A stretch of 64,000 bases of DNA. Source: Rummeliibacillus sp. POC4. Its GTDB lineage: Bacteria > Bacillota > Bacilli > Bacillales_A > Planococcaceae. The position numbers were made by a program, and so were the translations under genes. Location: positions 62,001 to 126,000 of the forward strand of contig NZ_QWUA01000005.1 in the NCBI RefSeq assembly GCF_003576525.1. Reading direction: 5' to 3'. Positions within the stretch are counted from its first letter, which is position 1. Each line of letters begins with the position of its first letter. Below are positions 39,225 through 49,922 of the stretch, one piece after another. Under the pieces are notes generated by a model. The model searched no databases. It was given only the letters and a program-made list of their open reading frames with translations, and was not told the DNA's origin.

Positions 39225-41549
39225 CTGAAACCACAATATGATAACTTGCCACAGATACTCAAAAGTAAGCCACAGTTTTGCTGTTGGAAATATGAAGAGC
39301 GAAGTGGTAGAAAAACCAAAGTTCCCTATAACCCGGTAACAGGAAAAAGGGCAAAACCAAATCAACATGGTACATTTAAAGATTTTAGTTCGGCGGTAGC
39401 TGCTATAAGTGATTATGATGGTATCGGATTTTTGGTGGGTAATGACATATGTGTTATCGACTTAGATGATTGCTTTGATAGTGGTGGTAAGCTTAAGCCT
39501 GTTACCCAAAATGTTGTAGAGGCTTTTAGTGGTTGCTATATGGAACACAGTCCATCTGAAAAAGGGCTTCATATTTTCTTTAAGGCCACAGGCTATGACT
39601 TCGACAAAGCAAAATACTATGTCAACAACAGAAAGCTAGGAGTTGAGATCTATGTATCAGGGGCAACAAACCGATTTGTTACCGTAACGGGAAATATGTT
39701 TGCAGATGGTGATATAGCGGAGAAATCGTATGAATTACAGATGATACTAGACAAGTATATGTTGCGTCCTACCCCTGTGAAGCAAATTCTGGATGCAGAA
39801 AGTCAATCCTATTTGTCTGACAAGTCTGTTATTGAGAAGGCTTTAAAATCGGCAAACAGAGAAAGGTTCAAAGCATTATGGCAGGGAGATACATCTGGTT
39901 ATGCTTCTGCCAGTGAAGCTGATTTGGCACTTTGCGGTATGCTGGCATTTTGGTGTGGCAGGGATATTGGGCAGATGGACAGACTTTTCCGAAAAAGCGG
40001 CCTAATGCGGGATAAATGGAATAGACCACAGTCCGGTAGTACTTATGGAATGATAACCATAGAAAAAGCAATCGCAAATGTTACCGAAATATACAAACCA
40101 GGTGGCAAGCATTCATCAGCTACAGAAGATTTTAGTGAATGTTCTCTTACTGACTTTAAGCCTGAGAGTAACGATCGCTACCCTTGGACGGATATTGGGG
40201 CAAGCAGGCTGTTTGCTGATTATTATAAATTTTTTGCCCGCTATGTTCCTGAAAGGAAAATGTGGTTTTGCTATGCGAATGGCATTTGGATTCCTGATGT
40301 CGGTAATCTAAAAGTAATGGAAATGTGTAAATCATTGGCTAATCAACTGCTAACCTATGCTTTGACTATTCAGGATGAACATCAAAGAAAGGCATACATT
40401 GACTATTGCCGAAAGTGGCAGTCAAGAAGATACCGAGAAACGGTGCTTAAGGATGCACAGAGCGTATATCCCATATCAATGGCTGAATTTGACCAAGACC
40501 CGCTTATGCTCAACTGTGCCAATGGGACATTGTTTTTAATGTCTATGGATTTTCGTCCCCACAACAGCGAGGACAGACTCACAAAGATATCTGGTGTTAA
40601 ATATGACCCGGAAGCAAAAAGTGAGCGATGGGATAGATTTATTCATGAGATTATGAGCGGAGATGAGGAAAAGGCAAAATTCCTCCAAAAAGCCTTTGGC
40701 TACAGTATCAGCGGAGACACTCGGTATGAATGCCTGTTTGTTCTCTATGGTGCTACAACTCGAAACGGTAAAGGTACGCTATGTGAGAGCGTTCTTAAGG
40801 TATTAGGCAGTTATGGCTGTACCGCAAGGCCGGAGACTATCAGTCTGAAAAAGAACAATAACAGTTCAAGTCCAAGTGAAGATATTGCCCGGCTTGCAGG
40901 AGTACGCTTTGTGAATATCTCCGAACCTAGCAGAGGACTTGTCCTAAATGCTGCACAGGTAAAAAGCATGACGGGTGGTGACACCATCAACGCAAGGTTT
41001 CTACATGAGAATTCTTTTGACTTTTCACCAAAGTTTAAGCTGTATATCAACACCAATTATCTGCCCGTTATTACGGATATGACGTTGTTTTCCAGTGGCA
41101 GAGTGGTAATTATCCCTTTTGAACGACACTTCGATGAAAGCGAGCAGGATAAAAACTTAAAACGTGAATTCGCCAAAGCGAAAAATCAGAGTGCTATCCT
41201 CAACTGGCTAATTGAAGGCTATCAGTTGTTAAAGAAGGAAGGCTTGACTTTACCTGATTCCGTTAAGACAGCAACGGAGGCTTATAAACGTGACAGCGAC
41301 AAAATAGCATTATTTTTCGAGGATGCCTTGGAGGAAAGTCCCAACAGTGAGGTGCGCACATCCGAAGTGTATGCCCGGTATCAGCGTTGGTGCAGTGCCA
41401 ATGGATGTTATTCGGAGAATGCAAGAAACTTCAAACAAGCCTTAACAGCTATCGCCCGTGTAGAACGGAAACGACCACGTTCTGGTGGTGGAATGACCAC
41501 AATGCTTATCGGATATAAGCTGACAGAAGAAGAATTTTTTCTTATTTAA
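39225..41549 (+). CDS. P4-type DNA primase/helicase (D5-like)
   Basis: Phage/plasmid-type replication protein, 774 aa from CTG 39225. N-terminal primase-polymerase-like domain with IGFLVGNDICVIDLDDCFD (acidic pair) and KVPYNPVTGKRAKP; D5_N-type middle; SF3 helicase with Walker A LYGATTRNGKGT and the downstream LAGVRFVNISEPSRG. CTG 39225 is preferred because AGGAGG at 39211-39216 lies eight bases upstream and a stop codon TAA directly precedes it; the first conventional codon, TTG 39246, has no site. It would let the element replicate after excision. First gene of the plus-strand module. Confidence 0.88.
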   Translation: MKPQYDNLPQILKSKPQFCCWKYEERSGRKTKVPYNPVTGKRAKPNQHGTFKDFSSAVAAISDYDGIGFLVGNDICVIDLDDCFDSGGKLKPVTQNVVEAFSGCYMEHSPSEKGLHIFFKATGYDFDKAKYYVNNRKLGVEIYVSGATNRFVTVTGNMFADGDIAEKSYELQMILDKYMLRPTPVKQILDAESQSYLSDKSVIEKALKSANRERFKALWQGDTSGYASASEADLALCGMLAFWCGRDIGQMDRLFRKSGLMRDKWNRPQSGSTYGMITIEKAIANVTEIYKPGGKHSSATEDFSECSLTDFKPESNDRYPWTDIGASRLFADYYKFFARYVPERKMWFCYANGIWIPDVGNLKVMEMCKSLANQLLTYALTIQDEHQRKAYIDYCRKWQSRRYRETVLKDAQSVYPISMAEFDQDPLMLNCANGTLFLMSMDFRPHNSEDRLTKISGVKYDPEAKSERWDRFIHEIMSGDEEKAKFLQKAFGYSISGDTRYECLFVLYGATTRNGKGTLCESVLKVLGSYGCTARPETISLKKNNNSSSPSEDIARLAGVRFVNISEPSRGLVLNAAQVKSMTGGDTINARFLHENSFDFSPKFKLYINTNYLPVITDMTLFSSGRVVIIPFERHFDESEQDKNLKREFAKAKNQSAILNWLIEGYQLLKKEGLTLPDSVKTATEAYKRDSDKIALFFEDALEESPNSEVRTSEVYARYQRWCSANGCYSENARNFKQALTAIARVERKRPRSGGGMTTMLIGYKLTEEEFFLI

Positions 41550-41823
41550 ACACAGTGTAGCAGCTTGTAGCAAGAAAAACAGGTTATATAAAAAATCGCT
41601 CTCGTATAGAGAGTTTAGTTTTTACCTGCTACATCTTGCTACAAAGCTTAATACCACTGAAAACACTGGATACAACTTAATGTGTTGATAACAACCCCTA
41701 AGGGGAGGTCAAATCTCCACACCTTTTCATTTGGACAACGGGCGTGGGGCAACGCGTAAAAAAACGCGGTTTCAAACGGGATATATACCCCACAATCAAT
41801 TTTAATTTAGGAGGTAAAGGCTT
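41550..41823 (+). other. Intergenic region before the capsid gene, GC-rich and structured
   Basis: No coding frame. The left half has inverted TGTAGCAAG-type repeats (41557-41645). The right half (about 41698-41790) is a GC-rich island with CCCCTAAGGGG, GACAACGGGCGTGGGG and the hairpin CGCGT-A5-ACGCG. I recall similar stretches in cos-type phages between the HNH gene and terminase small subunit, so a packaging site is possible but unverified. Confidence 0.4.
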
Positions 41824-42723
41824 ATGGCAACATCAACAACTTATAATAGAGCGTTTTGGAATGTTATGAAAGGAAAAGAAGAAAATAATCAAAATCTAAG
41901 CGAGGGCTTTGATAATGCAGGAGCCTATGTCGTACCAGACGAGTTCCGAGAAGGCTTTAACACTGCTTTGGCAAAGGAGAATATATTCCGCAGATTTGCT
42001 ACTGTTATCAATCTATCTTCTGCAGAAGGTAAAATTCAAGCGGTATCCTCAACGGGGACAGCAGATTGGGTTGAAGACGGAGATCCAATCCCCGAAAGTG
42101 CCGATACATTTACACAGTTTCTGGTGAAATCATACAAGCTGGCATCTCTTGTCAAGCTAAACCGCTCATTCGTCACCGATATGAACTTTAATCTTGAAAA
42201 ATATCTGATGGGTGATTTTGCGAAGCGTTTTGGCAAGGCTGAGGAAAATGCATTACTTAATGGAAATGGCACAACACAGCCAACAGGTATCCTTACAGCA
42301 GATGGAGATGTAACTACAGCAGATAGTGCTACCATCTCTTTTGATGAGATTATCTCTCTGTATTTTTCATTAAAAGCTGAATACCGAAATAACGCTGTGT
42401 TTATCATGCACGATAATACAGCTATGCTTCTTAGAACCCTTAAGGATACAAGCGGCAGTTATCTGTGGAATCCTTCAGATAACACCATCTTCGGAAAGCC
42501 TGTAGTTACCTCTCCATATATGCCTACAGTATCAGCAGGAGCAAAAAGCATTGTAATTGGAGATTTATCTTATTACTGGCTGATTGAGCGTCAGCCAATA
42601 ACAATAAAAAAATTAAATGAGTTATATGCATTGCAGGGGCAAATTGGATTTTCTGCTTACGAGAGATTGGATGGCAAGCTAATTCAACCGGATGCTCTGA
42701 AAATATTACAAATAAAAGCTTAA
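41824..42723 (+). CDS. HK97-family major capsid protein
   Basis: 299-aa phage capsid protein of the HK97 fold. Typical features: GGAYVVPDEF-like start of the mature part (GAYVVPDEFREGF), E-loop/P-domain region WVEDGDPIPESADTFTQFLVKSYKLASLVKLNRSFV, and the ending IGDLSYYWLIERQPITIKKLNELYA. It lacks the N-terminal scaffolding (delta) domain seen in many HK97-type proteins. ATG behind AGGAGGT. No portal, protease, terminase or tail gene is nearby, so it is an orphan capsid gene between primase and recombinase. Confidence 0.88.
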   Translation: MATSTTYNRAFWNVMKGKEENNQNLSEGFDNAGAYVVPDEFREGFNTALAKENIFRRFATVINLSSAEGKIQAVSSTGTADWVEDGDPIPESADTFTQFLVKSYKLASLVKLNRSFVTDMNFNLEKYLMGDFAKRFGKAEENALLNGNGTTQPTGILTADGDVTTADSATISFDEIISLYFSLKAEYRNNAVFIMHDNTAMLLRTLKDTSGSYLWNPSDNTIFGKPVVTSPYMPTVSAGAKSIVIGDLSYYWLIERQPITIKKLNELYALQGQIGFSAYERLDGKLIQPDALKILQIKA

Positions 42724-42798
42724 ATGATGGATTAGGCACTGAGTCATCAATTCAGCTCAGTGCCATTCCTTCAAAACTTTCGGACAGGAGGTCACGAT

Positions 42799-43002
42799 AT
42801 GGAAAACCAAAGTAACAGCCGCACAACCAAATCCGATATCGGAGGTACGGTCTATGTGGTGGAATCACGAGTAAGTGATTCAGCAAAGGAAAGTGCATAT
42901 TCCAAGTTGAAACGGCTGATTACGGTCAACGCAAAAAACCTTTCAAAGTTATCAGATAGTTCATATAAACCCACGGAAATCAACTCGACCTCTTCAAGGT
43001 AG
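42799..43002 (+). CDS. TnpW-like small transposon protein
   Basis: 67-aa protein resembling the transposon-encoded TnpW family: IGGTVYVVESRVSDSAKESAYSKLKRLI is its core. ATG 42799 behind CAGGAGGT. Such genes commonly sit just before large serine recombinases in Bacillota elements; function not established. The last residues (NSTSSR) are polar and may be disordered. Confidence 0.65.
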   Translation: MENQSNSRTTKSDIGGTVYVVESRVSDSAKESAYSKLKRLITVNAKNLSKLSDSSYKPTEINSTSSR

Positions 43003-44712
<1,710 letters not shown>

Positions 44713-44717
44713 ACGAA

Positions 44718-44758
44718 AAACGGCATAGCCGAATTTCAACGACTATGCCAAATTTTTC
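44718..44758 (+). terminator. Terminator of the recombinase gene
   Basis: GGCATAG and CTATGCC stem with a 14-base loop, followed by AAATTTTTC, just after the recombinase stop and inside the element. Confidence 0.65.
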
Positions 44759-44768
44759 AGGAATTATA

Positions 44769-44789
44769 AATCCCTATCTGACCGCTCCT
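44769..44789 (-). repeat. Right terminal inverted repeat of the element
   Basis: Reads AATCCCTA...CGCTCCT; its reverse complement matches 30644-30664 at 17 of 21 positions. Confidence 0.75.
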
Positions 44790-44792
44790 AAT

Positions 44793-44812
44793 GAAGCTCT
44801 TTTTTATTTTTA
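44793..44812 (+). terminator. Right arm and T-run of the host terminator split by the element
   Basis: GAAGCTCTTTTTT then ATTTTT. Alone it forms no hairpin; joined to AAAAAGGGCTTC at 30628-30639 it makes a 12-bp stem with a tiny loop and a T-run, i.e. a normal intrinsic terminator. Confidence 0.7.
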
Positions 44813-45006
44813 AGTCAAAAACATTTATTATTTAAATGATTTTTTTTGGTAATAATATGAATAAAGTACTATATACATAGTTAAAATGAATTAAATTAAA
44901 AGGTGCATAAAAGTGTTTTTGTGTGTATTATAATAAATAAATCGTATTGAATTTTACAATTGTTGGATAATATATATAGTCGGATATGTGTGAACTATAG
45001 AGAAGG
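44813..45006. other. Upstream region of the globin-coupled sensor
   Basis: About 190 very AT-rich bases. No clear promoter consensus and no coding frame. Confidence 0.4.
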
Positions 45007-45024
45007 TTATAGGAGGAAGTAGAG

Positions 45025-46770
45025 ATGTTTACAAAGGCAAAAAAACACTATCAATATTATTCAGAGAAGTTAGAATCGGATATTGACGCAAATGAACGTT
45101 TTCAACTGAAATTAGACTTTCTTGGGTTATCTTCTATTAGAAGAGCAGCTGTGCAGAATTTAAAAAAATTATATGAAACACACAATAAAGAAATATTAGA
45201 TACCTTCTACAATCGTTTGATGGCATTTACTAAATTTAGTAGCGTGATCAATCAATATTCTAATGTAGACCGATTGAAGATAACCTTTGATCAACATTTA
45301 AAGAGCTTATTTGATAGTAAATTAGATTTACAGTATATATTTGATCGGCGGAAAATTGCTTATACACATGCAAAGATCGGAGTATTGCCAGACTGGATGA
45401 TTTCAGCCTATACAATTATAAATCAGGTGTTTATACCGTTAATCGCAGAAAAGTATAAACATGATCGTTCGAAAATGTTGGATGTCCTTCTCGCTTATGA
45501 AACTCTTGTAAGTATCGATCAACAAATTATTGTAGAAACGTATATTGAAATCCAAGCAGGTTCAATTATAAACGGACTGGGAGAAATTATTGCCTATAAC
45601 ACACAACTAGATCAGATAAAAAATTTAATACAGTTTGAAGAGCAGCAAAAGCTTGATGTTATATCGGCTGGTGTTTCAATGGAACAGCTTGAAACAAGTA
45701 TTGAAGAGGTTTCAGCTTCAATAATAGATTTATCAAAGAATACTCAAAATTCATTGGAGGAATTAAGCGATGGAACATTATCCCTTCAAGCGATCAATGA
45801 TATCTTAAAAGAAACAAATCAAGGCCACGAAAATGTAAAGTTAAATGTTAATGAATTAGTAAATAGAGTAAACAACGTTGAACAATTAGTCGAATTTATC
45901 AAAGAAATAGCAGAACAAACCAACTTATTAGCATTAAATGCTTCAATTGAAGCTGCTCGTGCTGGAGAAGCAGGAAAAGGTTTTGCTGTTGTAGCAGAGG
46001 AAGTAAGAAAATTAGCTGATAATGCAAAATCATCTGCACAATCCATTCACGAAGATATTCAACGTCTTCTGGTCATTACAAAAAATATTAGTTCGCTTAC
46101 AAATGAAACTTCAGAAGACTTACATAAAAGTGTTAAGAAAACAGCGGAAGTAACGACTACCTTATCGTTAGTAAATGAGACTTTACAGCATCAAGGAGAA
46201 AGTATTGAACAAATTGCAGCCGCATCACAGCAACAGGCTGCTGCTGCAAATGATATCACGACAAGGAACCAAAATATTGCCGAAAATGCAAAAAGAAGTA
46301 GAAAAATTTCAAATGATACAGGTGAAGCAATATACACTCTAAGTAAAATGATTAATAATTACCGTATTAACACTATTTCAAAGAACTTTATTATAAGTCA
46401 GGAAGATATCGTATCTTTGACTATTACAGATCATCTTTTATGGAGATGGCGTATTTATAATCTTTTACTAGGTTTTGAAAAGATGACAGTCGCTGATATT
46501 ACATCCTATAGAGATTCTCATCTTGGAAAATGGTATTATACCCAAGGAAAAAAGTTATATGGTGATGAACCTGTTTTTAAAGAAATCGAGGAACCCCATC
46601 AACTTGTTCATGAAGTAGCAAGACAAGCGGTACAAGCATATAACGACGGAAATATAGAATTAGCTGAAAAGTATTTAGTTGAAGTAGAAATGTATTCTAA
46701 AATTGTCATTGAAAAGTTAACAAGATTAAAAGAAATCATTATTTCGTCTAAAGAGCCTTATCTACAGTAG
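45025..46770 (+). CDS. Globin-coupled chemoreceptor (HemAT-like) with C-terminal CZB domain
   Basis: 581-aa soluble methyl-accepting chemotaxis-type sensor with no membrane segment. Residues 1-175 are a protoglobin domain; H115 in [13 protein letters not shown] is the likely heme-proximal His, for O2 sensing. Residues about 215-450 are the signalling domain with the hairpin tip [22 protein letters not shown] region. Residues about 465-565 form a chemoreceptor zinc-binding (CZB) domain with H470, H525 and H529, but the expected Cys before LGKWYY is S498 (with H499 next to it). Signals through CheA/CheW. ATG behind ATAGGAGG. B. subtilis HemAT lacks the CZB part, so this is an unusual combination. 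Confidence 0.87.
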   Translation: MFTKAKKHYQYYSEKLESDIDANERFQLKLDFLGLSSIRRAAVQNLKKLYETHNKEILDTFYNRLMAFTKFSSVINQYSNVDRLKITFDQHLKSLFDSKLDLQYIFDRRKIAYTHAKIGVLPDWMISAYTIINQVFIPLIAEKYKHDRSKMLDVLLAYETLVSIDQQIIVETYIEIQAGSIINGLGEIIAYNTQLDQIKNLIQFEEQQKLDVISAGVSMEQLETSIEEVSASIIDLSKNTQNSLEELSDGTLSLQAINDILKETNQGHENVKLNVNELVNRVNNVEQLVEFIKEIAEQTNLLALNASIEAARAGEAGKGFAVVAEEVRKLADNAKSSAQSIHEDIQRLLVITKNISSLTNETSEDLHKSVKKTAEVTTTLSLVNETLQHQGESIEQIAAASQQQAAAANDITTRNQNIAENAKRSRKISNDTGEAIYTLSKMINNYRINTISKNFIISQEDIVSLTITDHLLWRWRIYNLLLGFEKMTVADITSYRDSHLGKWYYTQGKKLYGDEPVFKEIEEPHQLVHEVARQAVQAYNDGNIELAEKYLVEVEMYSKIVIEKLTRLKEIIISSKEPYLQ

Positions 46771-46789
46771 AACTTTAAAGTGAATTTAT

Positions 46790-46836
46790 AAGACCCTTAC
46801 ATGTGAGTATTCGCTAACGTGTAATGGTTCTTTTTA
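46790..46836 (+). terminator. Terminator of the chemoreceptor gene
   Basis: Imperfect stem GACCCTTACA / TGTAATGGTTC around GTGAGTATTCGCTAACG, followed by TTTTTATATA. Confidence 0.5.
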
Positions 46837-47108
46837 TATAGAAGATATTCAACATGATTCTGACCTATTTGAATACTGTGTAGGTATCCCGATAAAAATT
46901 ATAGGAAAAGGGAAAATAGTCTTTGTACGAAGCTACAAATAATGTGGTATCGTAGAAAATAAATAGGACAGTATATTAAGTTAAACTTTACTTAATAGAA
47001 GCTTTTATATGTTTATAGAGGATAAAATGAAGTTGTAAAAGAAATTTAATGTTTTTTTGCAACTTATTGTTATATAATTTGTCCTGTTATTATAGAAAGA
47101 AGAAATGA
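46837..47108. other. Intergenic region before the VanZ-like gene
   Basis: About 270 AT-rich bases with no gene-like frame and no clear structured element. Confidence 0.4.
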
Positions 47109-47714
47109 GTGACGAAGTTGTCTTATATACTTCAATATACACTTGATATGATGATTGTCATGATTATTGCAATTCCATTTGTTGTGTATATACGCTTTAA
47201 ATCAAGAGAAAAAAAGAGCAAAGTCCTAATCAATCGATGGCATGAATTTGGAATAATGACTTTATGGGTGTACTTAATCGGTTTATTTTATGAAACGATT
47301 GTTCCGAAAAATGGCGTTAGTTTTCAATATGCAGAAATGAGACTTCAAAATCTAGATTCACTAGGAATAAACTTTCATTTGTTTCGTGTTTTTACGGATG
47401 TGTACAATGCCATTCATTATTTAGACTTATGGCAACCGTTTTTCATTAACTTTCTTGGTAACATAGCAATTTTTATGCCAATTGGTTTTTTACTTCCTTT
47501 ACTTTGGCGTAAAATGGAGAGATTCTTCATTGTATTAGTTACTGGACTAGGATTGTCATTGTTTATAGAAATAATGCAACTACCTCAGTATAGAAGTACA
47601 GACGTGGATGATTTATGGTTGAACACATTAGGCGCCATAATCGGTTTTGCCATCTATAAGTACTTAGTAAAACAAATACCTAATTTAAGAAATAGATTTA
47701 AAGTATTTGTTTAG
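47109..47714 (+). CDS. VanZ-like membrane protein
   Basis: 201-aa VanZ family protein with about five transmembrane segments. Family motifs: LFYETIVPKN, NFLGNIAIFMPIGFLLPLLW and the C-terminal EIMQLPQYRSTDVDDLWLNTLGAIIGF. Start is GTG 47109 or TTG 47118; the ribosome site (AGAAAGAAG) is weak. VanZ relatives are linked to low-level teicoplanin resistance, but their normal role is unclear. A small fbpA-like gene follows 48 bases later. Confidence 0.85.
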   Translation: MTKLSYILQYTLDMMIVMIIAIPFVVYIRFKSREKKSKVLINRWHEFGIMTLWVYLIGLFYETIVPKNGVSFQYAEMRLQNLDSLGINFHLFRVFTDVYNAIHYLDLWQPFFINFLGNIAIFMPIGFLLPLLWRKMERFFIVLVTGLGLSLFIEIMQLPQYRSTDVDDLWLNTLGAIIGFAIYKYLVKQIPNLRNRFKVFV

Positions 47715-47762
47715 AGGAGTATCAGAAAATAGTCACTAACGGTAAGGCAAGAAGGGGATTTT

Positions 47763-47915
47763 TTGAACAACAAGAAAATAACAGCTGAAGAGCGAAAAAA
47801 AAATCATATCATCGATCATCTAATGAATCTTGGTGTATTTAAAGTAAATGATAAGCAATTATATCAAGTATCTTTGGAAGAATTGATGAAAGAATACAAA
47901 AAGCATATAAATTAA
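47763..47915 (+). CDS. FbpA-like Fur-regulated basic protein, 50 aa
   Basis: Short gene starting with TTG 47763 behind AAGAAGGGG. The product MNNKKITAEERKKNHIIDHL / MNLGVFKVNDKQLYQVSLEEL / MKEYKKHIN resembles the Fur-regulated basic protein FbpA family (basic helix, LG-x-F-K-x-N-D-x-Q-L-Y-x-x-(S/T)L-x-E-L-x-x-E-Y). In B. subtilis such proteins act with the sRNA FsrA in iron sparing. I saw no clear Fur box upstream. A terminator follows two bases after the stop. Confidence 0.72.
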   Translation: MNNKKITAEERKKNHIIDHLMNLGVFKVNDKQLYQVSLEELMKEYKKHIN

Positions 47916-47916
47916 C

Positions 47917-47946
47917 AGATTGCTACATTGTGGCAATCTTTTTCGG
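47917..47946 (+). terminator. Terminator of the fbpA-like gene
   Basis: AGATTGC...GCAATCT stem followed by TTTTTC, directly after the stop codon. Confidence 0.8.
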
Positions 47947-48062
47947 TATATGTCAAGTGAAAAAAAGAGTATAATGAAATGATGTCGAATCAAGGAAAAA
48001 TACAGTAAAATGTATATTATGTATCAATTAAATAGATGAAAATAAGATAGGAGATAAAAAAT

Positions 48063-49889
48063 ATGTGTGGATTTACAGGATTTGTTGGTGAGGTTTCAAA
48101 CTCTGACGTAGTGTTAGAGAATATGATGAACCAAATCATTCACCGTGGACCAGACTCAGCAGGGAAATTTACAGATGGTCAAGCAGCACTTGGTTTCCGT
48201 CGTTTAAGTATTATTGACTTAGCAAATGGGAGTCAACCACTCTATAACGAAGATCAATCATTAGTATTAATCTTCAACGGTGAAATTTATAATTTCAAGG
48301 AAATTAGAAAAGATCTACTTGCAGCAGGTCATATTTTTAAAACAGATACAGACAGTGAAGTTTTACTTCATGGATATGAAGAATATGGCACTAAATTAGT
48401 ACAAAAATTGCGTGGTATGTTCGCATTCGTTATTTGGGATCGTAATAAAAAACGTTTATTTGCAGCTCGTGATATGTTCGGTATTAAACCATTCTATTAT
48501 GCTAAAATGAACGGAACATTACTATTTGGTTCAGAAATTAAAAGTTTCTTACCACACCCACATTTTGAAAAAGTTTTAAATGAAAAAGCATTAAAACCTT
48601 ATTTAACATTCCAATTCCCAGTTTTAAAAGAAACATTCTTTAAAGGTGTATTTAAATTACCAGCAGCTCATTACTTAACATATGAAGATGGTAAATTGGA
48701 AATCACTCGATATTGGGAACCTAAATTCAACCCAGAAGAACGTCCTCTTGATGAAATCGTAGAAGAAATTGACTCAACAGTTCGTGAATCTATTAAAGCT
48801 CATGAGTTCTCAGATCCTGACGTTCTTGTAGGTTCATTCTTATCATCTGGTGTTGACTCAAGTTATGTAGCTTCAGTATTAAAACCAGACAAAACATTCT
48901 CTGTTGGTTTCGCAGCAGAAAAATTCTCAGAAATTGATAATGCAAAAGAATTATCAAAAGAATTAGGTATTGAAAATGTAAATGAAGTACTAGACCCAGA
49001 GGTATGCTTCAACAAATTAGATGAGATTCAATATATGATGGATGAACCACACTCAAATCCATCTATTGTTCCTTTATATTTCTTAGCAGAACTTGCTCGC
49101 AAACATGTTAAAGTTGTACTTTCAGGTGAAGGTGCAGATGAATTATTTGGAGGTTACGCAGAATACGATGAACTTCCTACAATGCGTAAATACAAAAAAA
49201 TCCCACAATTTATCCGTCGTCCAATCGCAGAAGTAGCTAAAGCTCTTCCAGAAATGCGCGGAAAACACTTCCTAATGCGCGGTGGTCTTCCTGTAGAACA
49301 AACATTTATTGGACAAGCTCATATTTTCGAAGAACATGAAGCGACTGACATTTTAACAGATAAGTACAATCATGCGCCATCTGTTGCAGATATTGTAATG
49401 CCAATTTACAAAAAGGCAGCTGGTGAAGATGACTTAACTAAAAAACAAATTCTAGATTTAAATCTTTGGTTAGTAGATGACATTCTATTAAAAGCAGATA
49501 AAATGAGTATGGCTCATTCAATTGAGTTACGTGTTCCATTCCTTGACCGCGAAATTATGAAAGTAGCTTCTAAAGTTCCATCACATTATCGAGTGAACGA
49601 AAAAGATACAAAATATGCATTCCGTCAAGCGTCACAAAGAGCGCTACCAGATGAATGGGCACATCGTAAAAAAATTGGTTTCCCTGTACCTATCAGACTT
49701 TGGTTAAAAGAAGATAAATACTTTAACCAAATTAAAGCTACATTTGAATCACCTGAAGCTGCTCAATTCTTCGATCAACGAGCAATTGTTAAATTATTAA
49801 CAGATCACTACGAAGGTAAAGCGAAAAACCAACGTAAAGTGTGGACAATTTACATGTTCTTAGTATGGTATAAAAAATACTTCGGCTAA
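48063..49889 (+). CDS. asnB: Glutamine-dependent asparagine synthetase family protein
   Basis: 608-aa class II amidotransferase. The N-terminal Ntn domain starts at Cys2 (MCGFTGFVG) with HRGPDSAG and FNGEIYNF; the synthetase domain has the PP-loop GSFLSSGVDSSY, SGEGADELFGGY and RKKIGFPVPIRLWL. ATG behind ATAGGAGAT. Normally converts Asp to Asn with ATP and glutamine. Here it heads a cluster with a lipoprotein, a D-Asp ligase and an Asp racemase; in Lactococcus a related enzyme (AsnH) amidates the D-Asp cross-bridge of peptidoglycan, so that role is possible here. Confidence 0.9.
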   Translation: MCGFTGFVGEVSNSDVVLENMMNQIIHRGPDSAGKFTDGQAALGFRRLSIIDLANGSQPLYNEDQSLVLIFNGEIYNFKEIRKDLLAAGHIFKTDTDSEVLLHGYEEYGTKLVQKLRGMFAFVIWDRNKKRLFAARDMFGIKPFYYAKMNGTLLFGSEIKSFLPHPHFEKVLNEKALKPYLTFQFPVLKETFFKGVFKLPAAHYLTYEDGKLEITRYWEPKFNPEERPLDEIVEEIDSTVRESIKAHEFSDPDVLVGSFLSSGVDSSYVASVLKPDKTFSVGFAAEKFSEIDNAKELSKELGIENVNEVLDPEVCFNKLDEIQYMMDEPHSNPSIVPLYFLAELARKHVKVVLSGEGADELFGGYAEYDELPTMRKYKKIPQFIRRPIAEVAKALPEMRGKHFLMRGGLPVEQTFIGQAHIFEEHEATDILTDKYNHAPSVADIVMPIYKKAAGEDDLTKKQILDLNLWLVDDILLKADKMSMAHSIELRVPFLDREIMKVASKVPSHYRVNEKDTKYAFRQASQRALPDEWAHRKKIGFPVPIRLWLKEDKYFNQIKATFESPEAAQFFDQRAIVKLLTDHYEGKAKNQRKVWTIYMFLVWYKKYFG

Positions 49890-49922
49890 TAATTCCTTTA
49901 GCTTAAAAGGAGATTGTCGACC

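Noticed and set aside
38999-39319. 106-aa minus-strand frame before and into the primase gene.
   Set aside because: Overlaps the primase start and its ribosome site; Cys/Phe-rich composition is typical of a non-coding frame.
48063-49889. Plain asparagine biosynthesis as the only role of asnB.
   Set aside because: Not excluded, but the neighbours point to cell-wall D-Asp metabolism, so both roles are kept open.
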